From the NCBI GenBank assembly GCA_002256145.1, contig NKIP01000009.1:89691-153690 (forward strand): a stretch of 64,000 bases of DNA, given 5' to 3'. Within the stretch, counting starts at the first letter, position 1, and the number at the start of each line of letters is the position of its first letter. The notes under the pieces are model-generated. The model had not been told where the DNA came from. It searched no databases and saw only the letters and a list, made by a program, of their open reading frames with translations. Shown here piece after piece: positions 32,155 through 43,547 of the stretch. The position numbers were made by a program, and so were the translations under genes. Source of the DNA: Comamonadaceae bacterium PBBC1. GTDB taxonomy: Bacteria > Pseudomonadota > Gammaproteobacteria > Burkholderiales > Burkholderiaceae_C.

Positions 32155-33900
32155 TCAGGCCGCCAGTCTCGCCTTGAGGTGATCAAGGATCTGTGCAACA
32201 GCGACTTTGCTCGATTCGACATCGCGGCGGTGTTGGTATTCCACCAGAGCGTCTTTGAGGCCCTTGTCGCCAATCGTGATGCGGTGCGGCACACCGATCA
32301 ACTCCCAGTCTGCAAACATGGCACCCGGACGCTCACCCCGGTCGTCCAGGATCACGTCGACACCGTCGGCCAGCAAAGCGGTGTAAATCCGCTCTGCTTC
32401 TTGCTTGACGGCTTCGCTGCGGTCCATGCCAATGGGGCAAACCACCACGGTGAAGGGGGCAATGGCGTCGGGCCAAATGATGCCGCGTTCGTCGTGGTTT
32501 TGCTCGATAGCGGCGGCGGGCAAGCGCGTCACACCAATGCCGTAGCAACCCATTTCCAGAAACTGTGGCTTGCCAGTCTCATCCAAGAAAGTGGCATTCA
32601 TGGCCTTGGAGTATTTGGTGCCCAGATAGAACACATGGCCCACCTCAATACCTCGCTCAATGGCCAGCTCGCCCAGGCCGTCGGGCGATTTGTCGCCCGC
32701 CACCACGTTGCGGATGTCGGCCACCAAGGCGGGCTCGGGCAGGTCACGCCCCCAGTTGACACCCGTGATGTGGAAGTCTTCTTCGTTGGCCCCACAAATC
32801 CAGTCGGCCATCACGGCCACGTCGCGGTCAGCCACCAAGTGCACGGGCTTCTTCAGATCCAATGGGCCCAAATAGCCGGGTTTGCAGCCAAAGTGATCTT
32901 CAATTTCGCTCAGAGTGGCAAAGCGGAAGCCGCCCTCCATGCCGGGCAGTTTGCCCACTTTGACTTCGTTCATGTCATGGTCGCCGCGCAGCAGCAACAG
33001 CCAGACTTGTGACTTCACGATCTCGCCCTGCTCATTGAGTGAGTCGGTGGCCAGCACCAGCGACTTGACGGTGGTGGACAGAGGCACGTTCAGCAAGGCG
33101 GCGACGTCTTCACAAGTGCTCTTGCCGGGCGTGGGCGTCTTGGTCAAGGCTTGCTTGGCCTCGCTGCGAGGCACGCTGGGTGCCAAGGCCTCTGCCTTTT
33201 CCATGTTGGCGGCGTAATTGCTGGTGGGGCAGTACACGATGGCGTCTTCACCGGTGGCTGCGATCACTTGGAATTCTTCGCTCAAGTCGCCACCAATGGC
33301 CCCGCTGTCAGCGGCCACTGCGCGGTAGGTCAAGCCAAAGCGGTCAAAAATCTTGCGGTAAGCCCCGGCCATCACCTGGTAGCTGGCCTTGGCGCTGTCC
33401 ATGTCGCGGTCAAAGCTGTAAGCGTCTTTCATGATGAATTCGCGACCACGCATCAGGCCAAAGCGAGGACGGCGCTCGTCGCGGAACTTGGTCTGGATTT
33501 GGTAGAAGTTTTTGGGCAGCTGTTTGTAGCTGCGCACTTCCTGACGCACCACATCGGTCACGACCTCTTCACTGGTCGGCTGGATCACGAAGTCACGGCC
33601 GTGGCGGTCCTTGATGCGCAAAAGCTCTGGGCCCATCTTGTCAAAGCGTCCCGTTTCTTGCCACAGCTCGGCCGGCTGCACCACGGGCATGGTCATCTCG
33701 ATGGCACCGGCACGGTTCATCTCTTCGCGCACAATGGCTTCGACCTTGCGGATCACGCGCAAGCCCATGGGCATGTAGTTGTAGATGCCCGCACCCAATT
33801 TTTTGATCATGCCGGCGCGGGTCATCAGCTTGTGGCTGGCGATCTCTGCGTCAGCAGGTGCTTCTTTGAGGGTTGAAATCAGGAACTGGGAAGCTTTCAT
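32155..33900 (-). CDS. proS: Prolyl-tRNA synthetase
   Basis: ProRS charges tRNA-Pro. The 581-residue length is that of the bacterial form with an editing insertion. Class II motifs are in the N-terminal core ([14 protein letters not shown], then [19 protein letters not shown]), the YbaK-like INS editing domain spans about residues 225-390, and the C-terminal anticodon-binding domain follows (about 470-581). The gene is divergent from rppH, with 99 bases between starts. Confidence 0.98.
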   Translation of the reverse strand: MKASQFLISTLKEAPADAEIASHKLMTRAGMIKKLGAGIYNYMPMGLRVIRKVEAIVREEMNRAGAIEMTMPVVQPAELWQETGRFDKMGPELLRIKDRHGRDFVIQPTSEEVVTDVVRQEVRSYKQLPKNFYQIQTKFRDERRPRFGLMRGREFIMKDAYSFDRDMDSAKASYQVMAGAYRKIFDRFGLTYRAVAADSGAIGGDLSEEFQVIAATGEDAIVYCPTSNYAANMEKAEALAPSVPRSEAKQALTKTPTPGKSTCEDVAALLNVPLSTTVKSLVLATDSLNEQGEIVKSQVWLLLLRGDHDMNEVKVGKLPGMEGGFRFATLSEIEDHFGCKPGYLGPLDLKKPVHLVADRDVAVMADWICGANEEDFHITGVNWGRDLPEPALVADIRNVVAGDKSPDGLGELAIERGIEVGHVFYLGTKYSKAMNATFLDETGKPQFLEMGCYGIGVTRLPAAAIEQNHDERGIIWPDAIAPFTVVVCPIGMDRSEAVKQEAERIYTALLADGVDVILDDRGERPGAMFADWELIGVPHRITIGDKGLKDALVEYQHRRDVESSKVAVAQILDHLKARLAA

Positions 33901-33999
33901 GGCATGAAACTAACAAAACTGGGACATCAGGGAAACATCCAAGAGCCAGCGCTGATGCGGCGTGCATAATGGACACAATTTAAAATTTTGAGGTTGATT

Positions 34000-34617
34000 A
34001 TGCTTGACCGTGAAGGCTTTAGGCCGAACGTCGGCATCATTCTGCTCAACCAGAGAAACCAGGTTTTCTGGGGCAAGCGCATCAGAACCCACAGTTGGCA
34101 GTTTCCACAAGGTGGTATTGACCGGGGTGAGAGCCCCGAACAAGCCATGTTTCGGGAACTCCATGAAGAAGTGGGGCTCCACCCAGAGCATGTGCGCATT
34201 GTGGCCCGAACCCGTGACTGGTTGCGCTATGAAGTGCCAGACCGCTTCATCCGTAGGGATGCGCGTGGGTTTTACAAAGGCCAGAAACAAATCTGGTATC
34301 TGCTCCAATTGGTCACGCACGACCACCATTTGAACCTGCGCGCCACGGATCACCCCGAGTTTGATGCTTGGCGCTGGAACGATTACTGGGTGCCTCTGGA
34401 TGTGGTGGTGGAGTTCAAGCGTGGCGTTTACGAAATGGCGCTCACCGAGCTCGCCCGTTTTTTGCCGCGAAACGAACGACAAAATCGCTACCTGCGGGGC
34501 GGTATGCGTGGTCCACGTGAAGCTTATGAACCCGACCACTCCTCCATGGAGATGCACCCACCTGCCCACATGGAATTACCCCCAGGCGCCAGCTTTGACC
34601 CCAACCCACAAGGTTGA
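34000..34617 (+). CDS. rppH: RNA pyrophosphohydrolase RppH
   Basis: RppH removes pyrophosphate from 5'-triphosphate RNA ends, starting 5'-dependent decay. The 205-residue product opens with [15 protein letters not shown], the family start, and has the Nudix box [23 protein letters not shown] near residues 36-58. The aromatic residues used for base stacking are in the segment [10 protein letters not shown]. The C-terminal 45 residues are low-complexity and probably disordered. ATG 34000 was chosen over the upstream TTG because of that N-terminus. Confidence 0.97.
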   Translation: MLDREGFRPNVGIILLNQRNQVFWGKRIRTHSWQFPQGGIDRGESPEQAMFRELHEEVGLHPEHVRIVARTRDWLRYEVPDRFIRRDARGFYKGQKQIWYLLQLVTHDHHLNLRATDHPEFDAWRWNDYWVPLDVVVEFKRGVYEMALTELARFLPRNERQNRYLRGGMRGPREAYEPDHSSMEMHPPAHMELPPGASFDPNPQG

Positions 34618-34646
34618 ATGAGCGTCTTGTTCGGGGTGGCGCGATC

Positions 34647-35783
34647 TCAGTGCGACAAAATCATGTTGTCGCGGTGCACCATTTCGGGCTCAGCGGTGTA
34701 TCCCAACAAGACCGCATAGTCGTGTGACGGTTTGCGGCACAGCAAACGGGCCTCAGCACTGGCGTAATTGGCCAAGCCACGGGCAATTTCAGCGCCTTGC
34801 TCGTCTCGGATGGCGATCACATCGCCCCGAGAGAACTCACCCGCCACACCCGTCATGCCAATGGGCAGCAGGCTCTTGCCCTCGGTCAGCACTTTGTGGG
34901 CCGCACCCGCATCCACCGTGACCGAGCCGCGCAGTTGCAAGTGGTCGGCCATCCATTGTTTGCGGGCTTGCTGTTTAGCGGTCTGAGCCACCAGCAAAGT
35001 ACCCATGTTGTCACCTTGACTCAGGCGCAGCAGCGCATCGGGTTCGCGCCCCCAGGCGATCACGGTGGACGCGCCTGAACCTGCGGCCCGCTTGGCGGCC
35101 AGGATCTTGGTGATCATGCCACCCTTGCCGATGCTGGAGCCCGCACCACCCGCCATGGCTTCCAGGGCCAGATCACCGGCACGGGCTTCGTGCACAAAGG
35201 TGGCCGAGGGGTCTTTGCGCGGGTCGGCGGTGTACAGCCCTTTTTGATCGGTCAGGATGACCAGCAAGTCGGCTTCGATCAGGTTGGCGACCAAAGCGCC
35301 CAAGGTGTCGTTGTCGCCAAACTTGATCTCGTCGTTGACCACCGTGTCGTTTTCGTTGATCACGGGCAGCACGCGGTGCTGGAGCAAGGTGAGCAGGGTC
35401 GAGCGGGCATTGAGGTAGCGCTCGCGGTCGGCCAAGTCGGCGTGCGTGAGCAGAACCTGGGCGCTGCCCATGCCGTTCTCGCGCAGTTTGGTTTCGTACA
35501 TTTGAGCCAGGCCCATCTGACCCACCGCAGCGGCGGCTTGCAAAGCGGGCACTTCGCTCGGGCGGGTGGTCCAGCCCAGGCGCTTCATGCCTTCTGCTAT
35601 CGCGCCGCTGGAGACCATGACCACTTCCTTGCCCTGGGCGCTGAGCAGCGCCATTTGGCGGCACCATTCGCCAATCGCGCCCTCGTCCAGCCCCCGGCCT
35701 TCGTTGGTCACCAGGCTGGAGCCGACTTTGACGACGATGCGGCGTGCATCGCGCAACAGAGAGGAAACGGCGGCAGAGGTCAT
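34647..35783 (-). CDS. proB: Glutamate 5-kinase ProB
   Basis: ProB phosphorylates glutamate in the first step of proline synthesis and is normally feedback-inhibited by proline. The 378-residue protein has an amino-acid kinase domain ([13 protein letters not shown] at the start, [18 protein letters not shown] near residue 150) and a C-terminal PUA domain (about 285-378), the full-length bacterial arrangement. It lies 57 bases after obgE in the L21-L27-Obg-ProB order common in betaproteobacteria. Confidence 0.98.
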   Translation of the reverse strand: MTSAAVSSLLRDARRIVVKVGSSLVTNEGRGLDEGAIGEWCRQMALLSAQGKEVVMVSSGAIAEGMKRLGWTTRPSEVPALQAAAAVGQMGLAQMYETKLRENGMGSAQVLLTHADLADRERYLNARSTLLTLLQHRVLPVINENDTVVNDEIKFGDNDTLGALVANLIEADLLVILTDQKGLYTADPRKDPSATFVHEARAGDLALEAMAGGAGSSIGKGGMITKILAAKRAAGSGASTVIAWGREPDALLRLSQGDNMGTLLVAQTAKQQARKQWMADHLQLRGSVTVDAGAAHKVLTEGKSLLPIGMTGVAGEFSRGDVIAIRDEQGAEIARGLANYASAEARLLCRKPSHDYAVLLGYTAEPEMVHRDNMILSH

Positions 35784-35840
35784 GCTGAAAAGTTGGCTTG
35801 GCGTTGAAACAGCGCTTGAAAGGGGCTGGGAGTGGCTGCC

Positions 35841-37061
<1,221 letters not shown>

Positions 37062-37322
37062 TTAAACAGCCGGCGTCACGTTGACCATGTGTTTGCTCAG
37101 TTCGCCTTTGGTGGAGAACGACACGTGGCCGTCAACCAATGCGAACAAAGTGTGGTCCTTGCCAATGCCGACATTGTTGCCCGCATGGAACTTGGTACCA
37201 CGTTGACGAACGATGATCGAGCCAGCGCTGATCAGTTCACCACCGAAAGCCTTGACGCCGAGCATTTTTGGCTTGGAATCACGACCGTTGCGCGTAGAGC
37301 CGCCGCCTTTTTTCTGTGCCAT
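37062..37322 (-). CDS. rpmA: 50S ribosomal protein L27
   Basis: L27 sits at the peptidyl-transferase centre with its N-terminus near the tRNA CCA ends. The 86-residue product starts [16 protein letters not shown], the characteristic flexible basic tail, and continues with [28 protein letters not shown]. There is no N-terminal cleavage extension of the Firmicutes type. It lies 12 bases after rplU in one operon. Confidence 0.99.
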   Translation of the reverse strand: MAQKKGGGSTRNGRDSKPKMLGVKAFGGELISAGSIIVRQRGTKFHAGNNVGIGKDHTLFALVDGHVSFSTKGELSKHMVNVTPAV

Positions 37323-37334
37323 GACCTATTCTCC

Positions 37335-37646
37335 TCAGGCAGCGATCGCGCCGATTTGCAGTTCGGTGAACTGCTGACGGTGACCCTGACGTTTTTGATA
37401 GTGCTTGCGACGGCGCATCTTGAAGATGTGCACTTTGTCGTGCTTGCCATGAGCCAACACCGTGGCTGTGACTGTGGCGCCGGACACCAGGGGCGTGCCG
37501 ATCTTGAGTTCAGCGCCGGTACCGACGGCCAAAACTTGATCAATCACGATTTCCTGGCCAACGTCCGCAGCAATCTGTTCTACTTTAATTTTTTCGCCAG
37601 CGACAACACGATACTGTTTGCCACCGGTTTTTATGACCGCGTACAT
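37335..37646 (-). CDS. rplU: 50S ribosomal protein L21
   Basis: L21 binds 23S rRNA. The 103-residue product begins [20 protein letters not shown], the universal L21 start, and has the signature [16 protein letters not shown] near residues 72-87. The ATG at 37646 was chosen for this N-terminus. The gene leads rplU-rpmA-obgE-proB and is divergent from ispB, the normal arrangement. Confidence 0.99.
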   Translation of the reverse strand: MYAVIKTGGKQYRVVAGEKIKVEQIAADVGQEIVIDQVLAVGTGAELKIGTPLVSGATVTATVLAHGKHDKVHIFKMRRRKHYQKRQGHRQQFTELQIGAIAA

Positions 37647-37698
37647 ATTAGACCTCTTGAATGGAAGTTTCCAAGGGCTGATCCCCAAGGAACCCGAG

Positions 37699-37704
37699 AT
37701 TCTA
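37699..37704 (-). promoter_or_regulatory. -10 box of probable rplU promoter
   Basis: The minus strand reads TAGAAT here, with a transcript start expected near 37692, about 46 bases before the rplU ATG. The -35 is weak (GGTCAA at 17 bases), as is common for growth-rate-controlled ribosomal promoters. Confidence 0.4.
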
Positions 37705-37780
37705 GCACGTTCGCATTTCTTTGACCAGACTTCGGCATCAACTTGCCCTTTGTTTCAGGCATCGGACACACCGCGCTCTA

Positions 37781-37786
37781 TATAAT
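37781..37786 (+). promoter_or_regulatory. -10 box of probable ispB promoter
   Basis: TATAAT at 37781-37786 matches the -10 consensus; the start would be near 37793, giving a leader of about 72 bases before the TTG start of ispB. No good -35 is visible. A small hairpin (AAGCAT pairing with ATGCTT) lies in the leader. Confidence 0.4.
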
Positions 37787-37864
37787 CAGCATGCACATGA
37801 AGCATGAAATTTTTATGCTTTTACCGCCTCGGCTCAGCCAGGTCACCCTGCCGGATACCCCAAG

Positions 37865-38848
37865 TTGTCTGACTCTGAAAACAGCACCGCCGCCGTTCTT
37901 GACCTCGTGTCTCCCGACATGATTGAAGTTGACCGCGTCATTGCCCAACGACTCGATTCGGGCGTCCCACTGGTTGGGGAAGTGGCCAAGTACATCATCT
38001 CGGCTGGGGGTAAACGACTTCGCCCTGTTTTGCTGCTGTTGACATGCGGGGCTTTGGGCTTCAAAGGTACTCAGCGCCACAACCTGGCCGCCGTGGTCGA
38101 ATTCATCCACACGGCCACATTGCTGCACGATGATGTTGTCGACGAATCTACTTTGCGACGTGGCAGACCCACGGCCAACGAGCGTTTTGGCAACCCCGCA
38201 AGCGTTCTCGTGGGTGATTTTTTGTACTCTCGTGCCTTTCAGATGATGGTGGATGCACAGAGCATGCGTGTGATGCAAATTTTGGCGGATGCCACCAATG
38301 TGATCGCCGAAGGTGAAGTGCTTCAACTGATGAACATGCACGACGCCTCACTGGACGAAGACGGCTACCTGAAGGTCATCCGCTCCAAAACCGCCAAGTT
38401 ATTCGAGGCCAGCGCCAGACTGGGTGCCGTTGTGGCCAACAGTCCTGTCGAAATAGAGCAGGCTTGCGCTGACTATGGTCAAGCCCTTGGAACTGCTTTT
38501 CAAGTCATTGACGATGTCCTTGACTACGATGGCAACGCTGCCGAAATGGGCAAAAACCTGGGTGATGACTTGCGCGAAGGCAAAGCCACCTTGCCTTTGA
38601 TTTTGGCCATGCAGCGCGGTGATGCAGCACAAAGACAAACCGTGCGTGAAGCCATTGAAACGGGCAGCGTGGATCGTTTGATCGATATCGTGACCATTGT
38701 CCGGACAACAGGCGCTCTTGAAGCCACCCGCGACGCAGCAGCTGCAGAAGCACAACGGGCCATTAACGCCGCCATGCAGCTGCCAGATAACCCCTACCGA
38801 AATGCCATGCTGGTGCTTGCATCACAACTGCTCAACCGGCGAACATGA
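37865..38848 (+). CDS. ispB: Octaprenyl (polyprenyl) diphosphate synthase IspB
   Basis: IspB makes the long isoprenoid side chain of ubiquinone from IPP and FPP. The 327-residue protein has both Asp-rich motifs: DDVVD in LLHDDVVDESTLRRG near residue 97 and DDVLD in QVIDDVLDYDGNA near residue 218. The proposed start is TTG (MSDSENSTAAV); no ATG gives a full N-terminus, the next being MIEVDRV at 37919, which lines up close to the E. coli start. No strong ribosome site is seen at the TTG. Divergent from rplU, as usual. Confidence 0.93.
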   Translation: MSDSENSTAAVLDLVSPDMIEVDRVIAQRLDSGVPLVGEVAKYIISAGGKRLRPVLLLLTCGALGFKGTQRHNLAAVVEFIHTATLLHDDVVDESTLRRGRPTANERFGNPASVLVGDFLYSRAFQMMVDAQSMRVMQILADATNVIAEGEVLQLMNMHDASLDEDGYLKVIRSKTAKLFEASARLGAVVANSPVEIEQACADYGQALGTAFQVIDDVLDYDGNAAEMGKNLGDDLREGKATLPLILAMQRGDAAQRQTVREAIETGSVDRLIDIVTIVRTTGALEATRDAAAAEAQRAINAAMQLPDNPYRNAMLVLASQLLNRRT

Positions 38849-38997
38849 TGAAAAGCGCCTGTCGGTAAGGGGGCATCTGCACCGCCTTTTACCGATGCCC
38901 AGTTTGTCACTTTGGTGATGCCAGAGGCCTGTTGACTGTGTGATAGTGATTTTCACCTTTGTTTCATAACAAAGGAATCACAACACTAGGAGACTTC

Positions 38998-39993
38998 ATG
39001 CGTTCAACATCCAAATCAAGGCGTTTGATTTTCGCTTCTGCGTTTCTGGGCTTCTTGGCCATGGCCATTCAGCCCACCGCCATGGCGCAAACATACCCCA
39101 CAAAACCCATCAAGATGATCGTTCCGTTTCCAGCGGGAGGCACCACTGACATCGTCGCACGCATCGTGGCACAAAAGATGAGCGAGTCCATGGGGCAAGC
39201 GGTCACGGTCGACAACCGTGGGGGGGCAGGAGGTGCAATCGGTGCCGATTTGATGGCCAAGGCTGCCCCCGATGGTTACACCATCATGATGCACAACTTG
39301 TCATTTCCGCTGGCTTCTGTAGCGCAGACCTTGGCCAATCGATCACCTTTTAACGTGGATACCGATTTTGCCGGTGTTTCCATTGCTGTTTACGTCCCCT
39401 TTGTATGGACCGCCAGCCCCAGCGTACCGGCCAAAGACCTCAAAGAGTTGGCCACTTTGTTGCGCTCTAACCCGTCCTTGCAATACAACTATGGATCAAC
39501 CGGCCCCGGTTCCACCATGCATGTATTGGGTGAAGCTTTCAAAAAAGAAGGCAAAGTCAACATCACACACATCCCGTTCAAGGGCGCAGCCCCACTTAAA
39601 CAAGAGTTGTTAGCGGGCCGCCTTCAAGTGGGCGGGGATCAGTTGTCCTCGTCTTTGGCCGAGATCAAAGCCGGCACCTTGAAAGCCTTGGCGACCACAG
39701 CCTCCAAACGCATTCCCGGCTTGCCAGATGTTCCAACCGTCAAAGAACTTGGTTTCCCCAACTTGGAGCTTGAAGGCTGGAACGGTGTTTTCGCCCCCGC
39801 AAAAACACCGAAGGACATCATTGAACGCCTGAACAAGGAAGTGATCGCTGCCGTTCGACACCCCGATGTGATCAAACGTTTGAACGATTTGGGTGCAGAA
39901 GGTGTCGGCTCAACCCCGGCCGAACAAGATGCCATGTTGCGTCGGCAAATGGACCAGTTCAGAGCCATCATTCGGGAAATGCGCCTCGAATAA
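38998..39993 (+). CDS. Bug-family tripartite tricarboxylate transporter binding protein
   Basis: This 331-residue protein is a second TctC/Bug-type periplasmic receptor. It has a signal peptide with basic start (MRSTSKSRR) and a hydrophobic core ending near AMA, residues 1-31. The mature start YPTKPIKMIVPFPAGGTTD and the segment DNRGGAGGAIGADLMAKAAPDGYT are typical. AGGAGACTTC precedes the ATG at 38998. No TctA/TctB membrane genes are present. A beta-hydroxyacid dehydrogenase gene converges on it, a neighbour sometimes seen in carboxylic acid catabolism, but the ligand is unknown. Confidence 0.93.
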   Translation: MRSTSKSRRLIFASAFLGFLAMAIQPTAMAQTYPTKPIKMIVPFPAGGTTDIVARIVAQKMSESMGQAVTVDNRGGAGGAIGADLMAKAAPDGYTIMMHNLSFPLASVAQTLANRSPFNVDTDFAGVSIAVYVPFVWTASPSVPAKDLKELATLLRSNPSLQYNYGSTGPGSTMHVLGEAFKKEGKVNITHIPFKGAAPLKQELLAGRLQVGGDQLSSSLAEIKAGTLKALATTASKRIPGLPDVPTVKELGFPNLELEGWNGVFAPAKTPKDIIERLNKEVIAAVRHPDVIKRLNDLGAEGVGSTPAEQDAMLRRQMDQFRAIIREMRLE

Positions 39994-40022
39994 GGCAACA
40001 AACAGGGTGGCTCTTTAGCCTT

Positions 40023-40913
40023 TCAGGCGCGGCCACCCTGGGACAACCACCACACCAATAGCTCAGAGCAATCTTTTCCGTCTAAACCGTTTTGGGCGGC
40101 CGCATCGAATTTTTGCAAAGCCAGGGCGGTCAGTGGAAGTACTTTTTGTGTGGCCTGACCTTGGTCCAGCATGGCTTGCATGTCTTTGCGCATGGTGGCC
40201 ACATTCACGGTGACTTGATCGCTGGTTTGCTGCTTCAAGGTTTGGGCAATCATGTTGCCTCGAACCTTCAGCATGTTGGGGCCACCTGAAGAGTCCGACA
40301 AAATATCGATCACCCGTTGAGGATCAAGACCCAGAGGTTCAACCAATGACAAGGCCTCGCCCAAGGTTTGCCAATACACCATCAAGGGCAAGTTGACGGC
40401 CAACTTCATGGTCGCCCCAGCACCGTGTGGGCCGACATGCTCTACGCGTCGACAAATGACACTCAGCAAAGCATGGACCCTCGCCAAATCCTGTGCTTGT
40501 CCACCCACAAAACCCAGCAACTTGCCCTCTTTGGCGGGCCCTACGCTGCCGCCGACCGGACACTCCAGAAAATACGCATGGACGGCTTGGACAAGCCCGG
40601 CCATTTCCTGAGGTTTGGCTGGGCGAACTGTGCTCATGTCAATGAAGGTCTTCCCCTTCACCTGTCCGGCCAACAATCCAGACTCGGCACCATAAACCTG
40701 ATCTAAAGCCGCCTCATTGGTCAACAAAGTCAGGACAACATCGACCGACTCAGCCAAGGCTTTGGGAGTTGGAGCCCATTGAGCACCTGCGTCGAGCAAG
40801 GACTGCGCCTTGACGGAGGTTCGATTCCAGACCGTCACCTTGTAGCCCTGCGACAAAAGTCGTGAACCAATGGCCGCCCCCATCTTGCCAATTCCAGCGA
40901 TTCCAATATGCAT
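40023..40913 (-). CDS. NAD(P)-dependent beta-hydroxyacid dehydrogenase
   Basis: This 296-residue protein belongs to the 3-hydroxyisobutyrate dehydrogenase family. The N-terminal Rossmann motif is GIAGIGKMGAAIG (residues 4-16), the substrate-binding segment is ECPVGGSVGPAKEGKL near 119, and the catalytic Lys is in GATMKLAVNLPLMV near 171. Relatives oxidise 3-hydroxyisobutyrate, tartronate semialdehyde or glyoxylate-type substrates; which one applies here is not decidable. It converges on a Bug-type binding protein and is divergent from pilB. Confidence 0.9.
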   Translation of the reverse strand: MHIGIAGIGKMGAAIGSRLLSQGYKVTVWNRTSVKAQSLLDAGAQWAPTPKALAESVDVVLTLLTNEAALDQVYGAESGLLAGQVKGKTFIDMSTVRPAKPQEMAGLVQAVHAYFLECPVGGSVGPAKEGKLLGFVGGQAQDLARVHALLSVICRRVEHVGPHGAGATMKLAVNLPLMVYWQTLGEALSLVEPLGLDPQRVIDILSDSSGGPNMLKVRGNMIAQTLKQQTSDQVTVNVATMRKDMQAMLDQGQATQKVLPLTALALQKFDAAAQNGLDGKDCSELLVWWLSQGGRA

Positions 40914-41120
40914 GTTTGTCTCCAGTCATTGATGTTGACGTTTGTCGAATATTTTGGGCCCACTCCCCAAGTTTTGCTGAAACACAGGTCCTTGACGAAT
41001 TCTTTTTTTGACGGCAAAGCAGCCACGACTCCTACAAAATTTGGGGTTACATCATTTACAAACACAAGTTCAAGCACCATGATTTGAATAACTTGGCATT
41101 CAATCAACTTAGGAGCCAGC

Positions 41121-42335
41121 TTGGAGCCCTTACTTTCACGACCCTCGACCATGGGCGCTGACGATGCTCCAGTCGTCAGCTACGTGCAACAACTGCTCGA
41201 AAAGGCGGTGGCCCTCAAAGCCTCTGACTTGCACTTTGAGCCCTATGAGCACCATTACCGGGTGCGCATGCGCATCGATGGTGAGTTGCGTGAAATGGCC
41301 ACTCCCCACATGGCGCTCAAGGATCGATTGGCTTCCCGTCTGAAGGTCCTGTCGAGACTGGACATTGCTGAAAAACGTCTTCCCCAAGACGGGCGAATGA
41401 AGCTCCAGCTGGGCGATGGTCGCTCACTGGATTTGCGCATCAGCACTTTGCCAACATTGTTTGGTGAAAAATTGGTTGTCCGCATCTTGGATTCAGCACA
41501 AGCACAACTGGACCTGACACGACTGGGTTACGAACCCGAGGACTTGGCACGACTGATTCAGGCCATTCGCGCCCCACACGGCATGGTGCTGGTCACCGGT
41601 CCCACGGGCTCTGGCAAAACACAATCGCTTTATGCTTGCCTGAACTTACTCAACACCCCTGAAGTCAACATTGCCACCGTCGAAGACCCCTGTGAAATCC
41701 AGCTGACAGGCATCAATCAGGTCAATGTCCAGGACAAGCCCGGCTTGAGTTTTGCTGTAGCGCTGCGGGCGTTTTTGCGCCAAGACCCTGACATTTTGAT
41801 GGTGGGTGAAATACGTGACCTCGAAACAGCCCATATTGCCGTCCAAGCCGCACAAACCGGTCATTTGGTTCTTTCTACTTTGCACACCAACGATGCACCA
41901 GGGACACTGATCCGCTTGCGAAACATGGGCTTGGCCCCCTACAACATTGCAGCGAGCGTGACCTTGATCACAGCCCAGCGTCTGGTGCGTTGTTTATGTG
42001 TCCATTGCAAACAAGCCACGCAAGTACCCTCTGCCGTGTTGCATCAGGCTGGGCTGGGCTTGGAACTGTTGCCCAACGAGCACGTCGAGGTTTTCACACC
42101 GGTGGGCTGCGAACATTGCCACAAAGGTTTTTCAGGCAGAACAGGCATCTTCCAAGTCATGCCCGTGAGCCCTGACATGCAAAATCTGGTGTTACACGAT
42201 GCTGTCGGCCAAGAAGTCGCCAAACTGGCCCAAAAAGAAGGCGTGGCCAGCTTGCGCATGGCTGGCCTGCGCAAAGTCCTTCAAGGCATCACATCTTTGG
42301 ACGAGGTGCTGGCGGCCACTCGGGAGGAAGCATGA
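41121..42335 (+). CDS. pilB: Type IV pilus/type II secretion ATPase PilB, short form
   Basis: This 404-residue protein is the C-terminal ATPase part of a PilB/GspE-type assembly motor. Walker A GPTGSGKT is at 160-167, the Walker B/Asp box around DPDILMVGEIRDLETA, and the His box around STLHTND. A tetracysteine zinc site (CLCVHC and CEHCHKGFSG) lies near the C-terminus. Typical PilB is about 570 residues with an N-terminal MshEN domain, which is absent here. The start is TTG 41121, with AGGAG five bases upstream; ATG 41151 is the alternative. An in-frame stop at 41085 rules out a longer form. pilC overlaps by four bases. Confidence 0.9.
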   Translation: MEPLLSRPSTMGADDAPVVSYVQQLLEKAVALKASDLHFEPYEHHYRVRMRIDGELREMATPHMALKDRLASRLKVLSRLDIAEKRLPQDGRMKLQLGDGRSLDLRISTLPTLFGEKLVVRILDSAQAQLDLTRLGYEPEDLARLIQAIRAPHGMVLVTGPTGSGKTQSLYACLNLLNTPEVNIATVEDPCEIQLTGINQVNVQDKPGLSFAVALRAFLRQDPDILMVGEIRDLETAHIAVQAAQTGHLVLSTLHTNDAPGTLIRLRNMGLAPYNIAASVTLITAQRLVRCLCVHCKQATQVPSAVLHQAGLGLELLPNEHVEVFTPVGCEHCHKGFSGRTGIFQVMPVSPDMQNLVLHDAVGQEVAKLAQKEGVASLRMAGLRKVLQGITSLDEVLAATREEA

Positions 42336-43546
42336 ATCCAGGCTCCAATGCTCGCCAAACGCCCAGTTTTGCTTGGAAGGGTCAAAATTCGCAAGGCCAA
42401 TTGCATCAAGGCAAACTCCATGCGCTCAATGCAGATTTGGCCCGAGCCCATTTACGAAGACAAGGTCTGCAACACATTCAAGTGAACCGTCTTTGGTGGG
42501 ACACGACACCCAAGGTGCGACCCAAAGACCTGTCTGCCATGACGCGCCAATTGGCGGCCTTGCTGCGTGCAGGTATTCCTTTGCTTCAGTCACTGAACAT
42601 GCTGAGTCGCAGCATGACCTCACCTGGACTGGTTCAAACATTGCGCGATGTGCAAGAAGATGTTGAAGCAGGCCTGAGCTTGCATGCCGCCTTGGCCAAG
42701 CACAGCCAACATTTCAGCGGCTTGTACGTGCACATGGTGCAAGCGGGTGAATCAGCGGGCATTCTTGACGTCATGATGGAGCGCCTGTCGCTGACGCTTG
42801 AAAAAAACGAGGCACTTCGCTCCAAAATTCGCTCAGCGCTGATGTACCCCAGTGCGGTATTGTCGGTTGCCATTGGCATCTTGGTCATGATTTTGGCTTT
42901 TGTGGTGCCTGTTTTCCAAGACGTTTTCAAATCATTTGGTGCCGAATTACCTTGGGCCACCCAAATTGTGGTCGGTTTGAGCGATGCCCTTGTACACTCC
43001 GGCCCCCTGTTTTTGATCACTTTGACGGTGGCTTTCTGGTTTGCACAGCGGCCAAGTGATAGCCGCGATCGCTTGCGTCAATGGACCGCGAGGTGGTTGT
43101 TGCGCTGGCCTGTTGTCGGCCCGCTCATCACCACATCGGTGGTGGCACGTTGGGGCCAAACTCTCTCAGCCTTGCTGTCCGCAGGCGTCCCCTTGACGGA
43201 GGCTTTAGGACCCACCGCACAAGCTTGTGATCATCCGGTTTTTGCCCGATGGACACTGCAATTTCAGCGCCGCGTGGCGCAGGGCGGCAGTTTGAGTGAA
43301 GCCATGGGGCAAAATGGTCGTTTTCCCGCCATGATTGTTCAACTTTGCGCAATCGGTGAAGAGACTGGAGCTCTTGAGAGCTTGCTGGCCAGGGCCGCCG
43401 CCCTCATGGAAACCGAAATGGATGACCAGGTCAATGGTTTATCCAGCCTTCTGGAGCCGCTGATCATTGTGGTGTTGGGCGGGTTCATCGGTGCCATTTT
43501 GGTGGCCATGTATTTGCCTATTTTTCGACTGGGTCAGGCTTTTTAA
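42332..43546 (+). CDS. pilC: Type IV pilus inner-membrane platform protein PilC
   Basis: PilC is the inner-membrane core of the pilus or type II secretion assembly machine. The 404-residue protein has two GspF domains (MTRQLAALLRAGIPLLQSL near 70 and VARWGQTLSALLSAGVPLTEAL near 273). Three membrane helices are present, the last in LSSLLEPLIIVVLGGFIGAI. The start overlaps the pilB stop (ATGA). pilB, pilC and pilD follow one another directly, but no pilin gene is in the window. Confidence 0.96.
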   Translation: MNPGSNARQTPSFAWKGQNSQGQLHQGKLHALNADLARAHLRRQGLQHIQVNRLWWDTTPKVRPKDLSAMTRQLAALLRAGIPLLQSLNMLSRSMTSPGLVQTLRDVQEDVEAGLSLHAALAKHSQHFSGLYVHMVQAGESAGILDVMMERLSLTLEKNEALRSKIRSALMYPSAVLSVAIGILVMILAFVVPVFQDVFKSFGAELPWATQIVVGLSDALVHSGPLFLITLTVAFWFAQRPSDSRDRLRQWTARWLLRWPVVGPLITTSVVARWGQTLSALLSAGVPLTEALGPTAQACDHPVFARWTLQFQRRVAQGGSLSEAMGQNGRFPAMIVQLCAIGEETGALESLLARAAALMETEMDDQVNGLSSLLEPLIIVVLGGFIGAILVAMYLPIFRLGQAF

Positions 43547-43547
43547 A

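Noticed and set aside
38860..38912. Terminator after ispB
   Set aside because: A 7-bp hairpin (GGGCATC with GATGCCC) is present, but it has no T-tract and a loop of 16 bases.
40914..41120. Frameshifted N-terminal domain of pilB
   Set aside because: None of the three plus frames encodes MshEN-like sequence, and the 207 bases could not encode the missing 170 residues.
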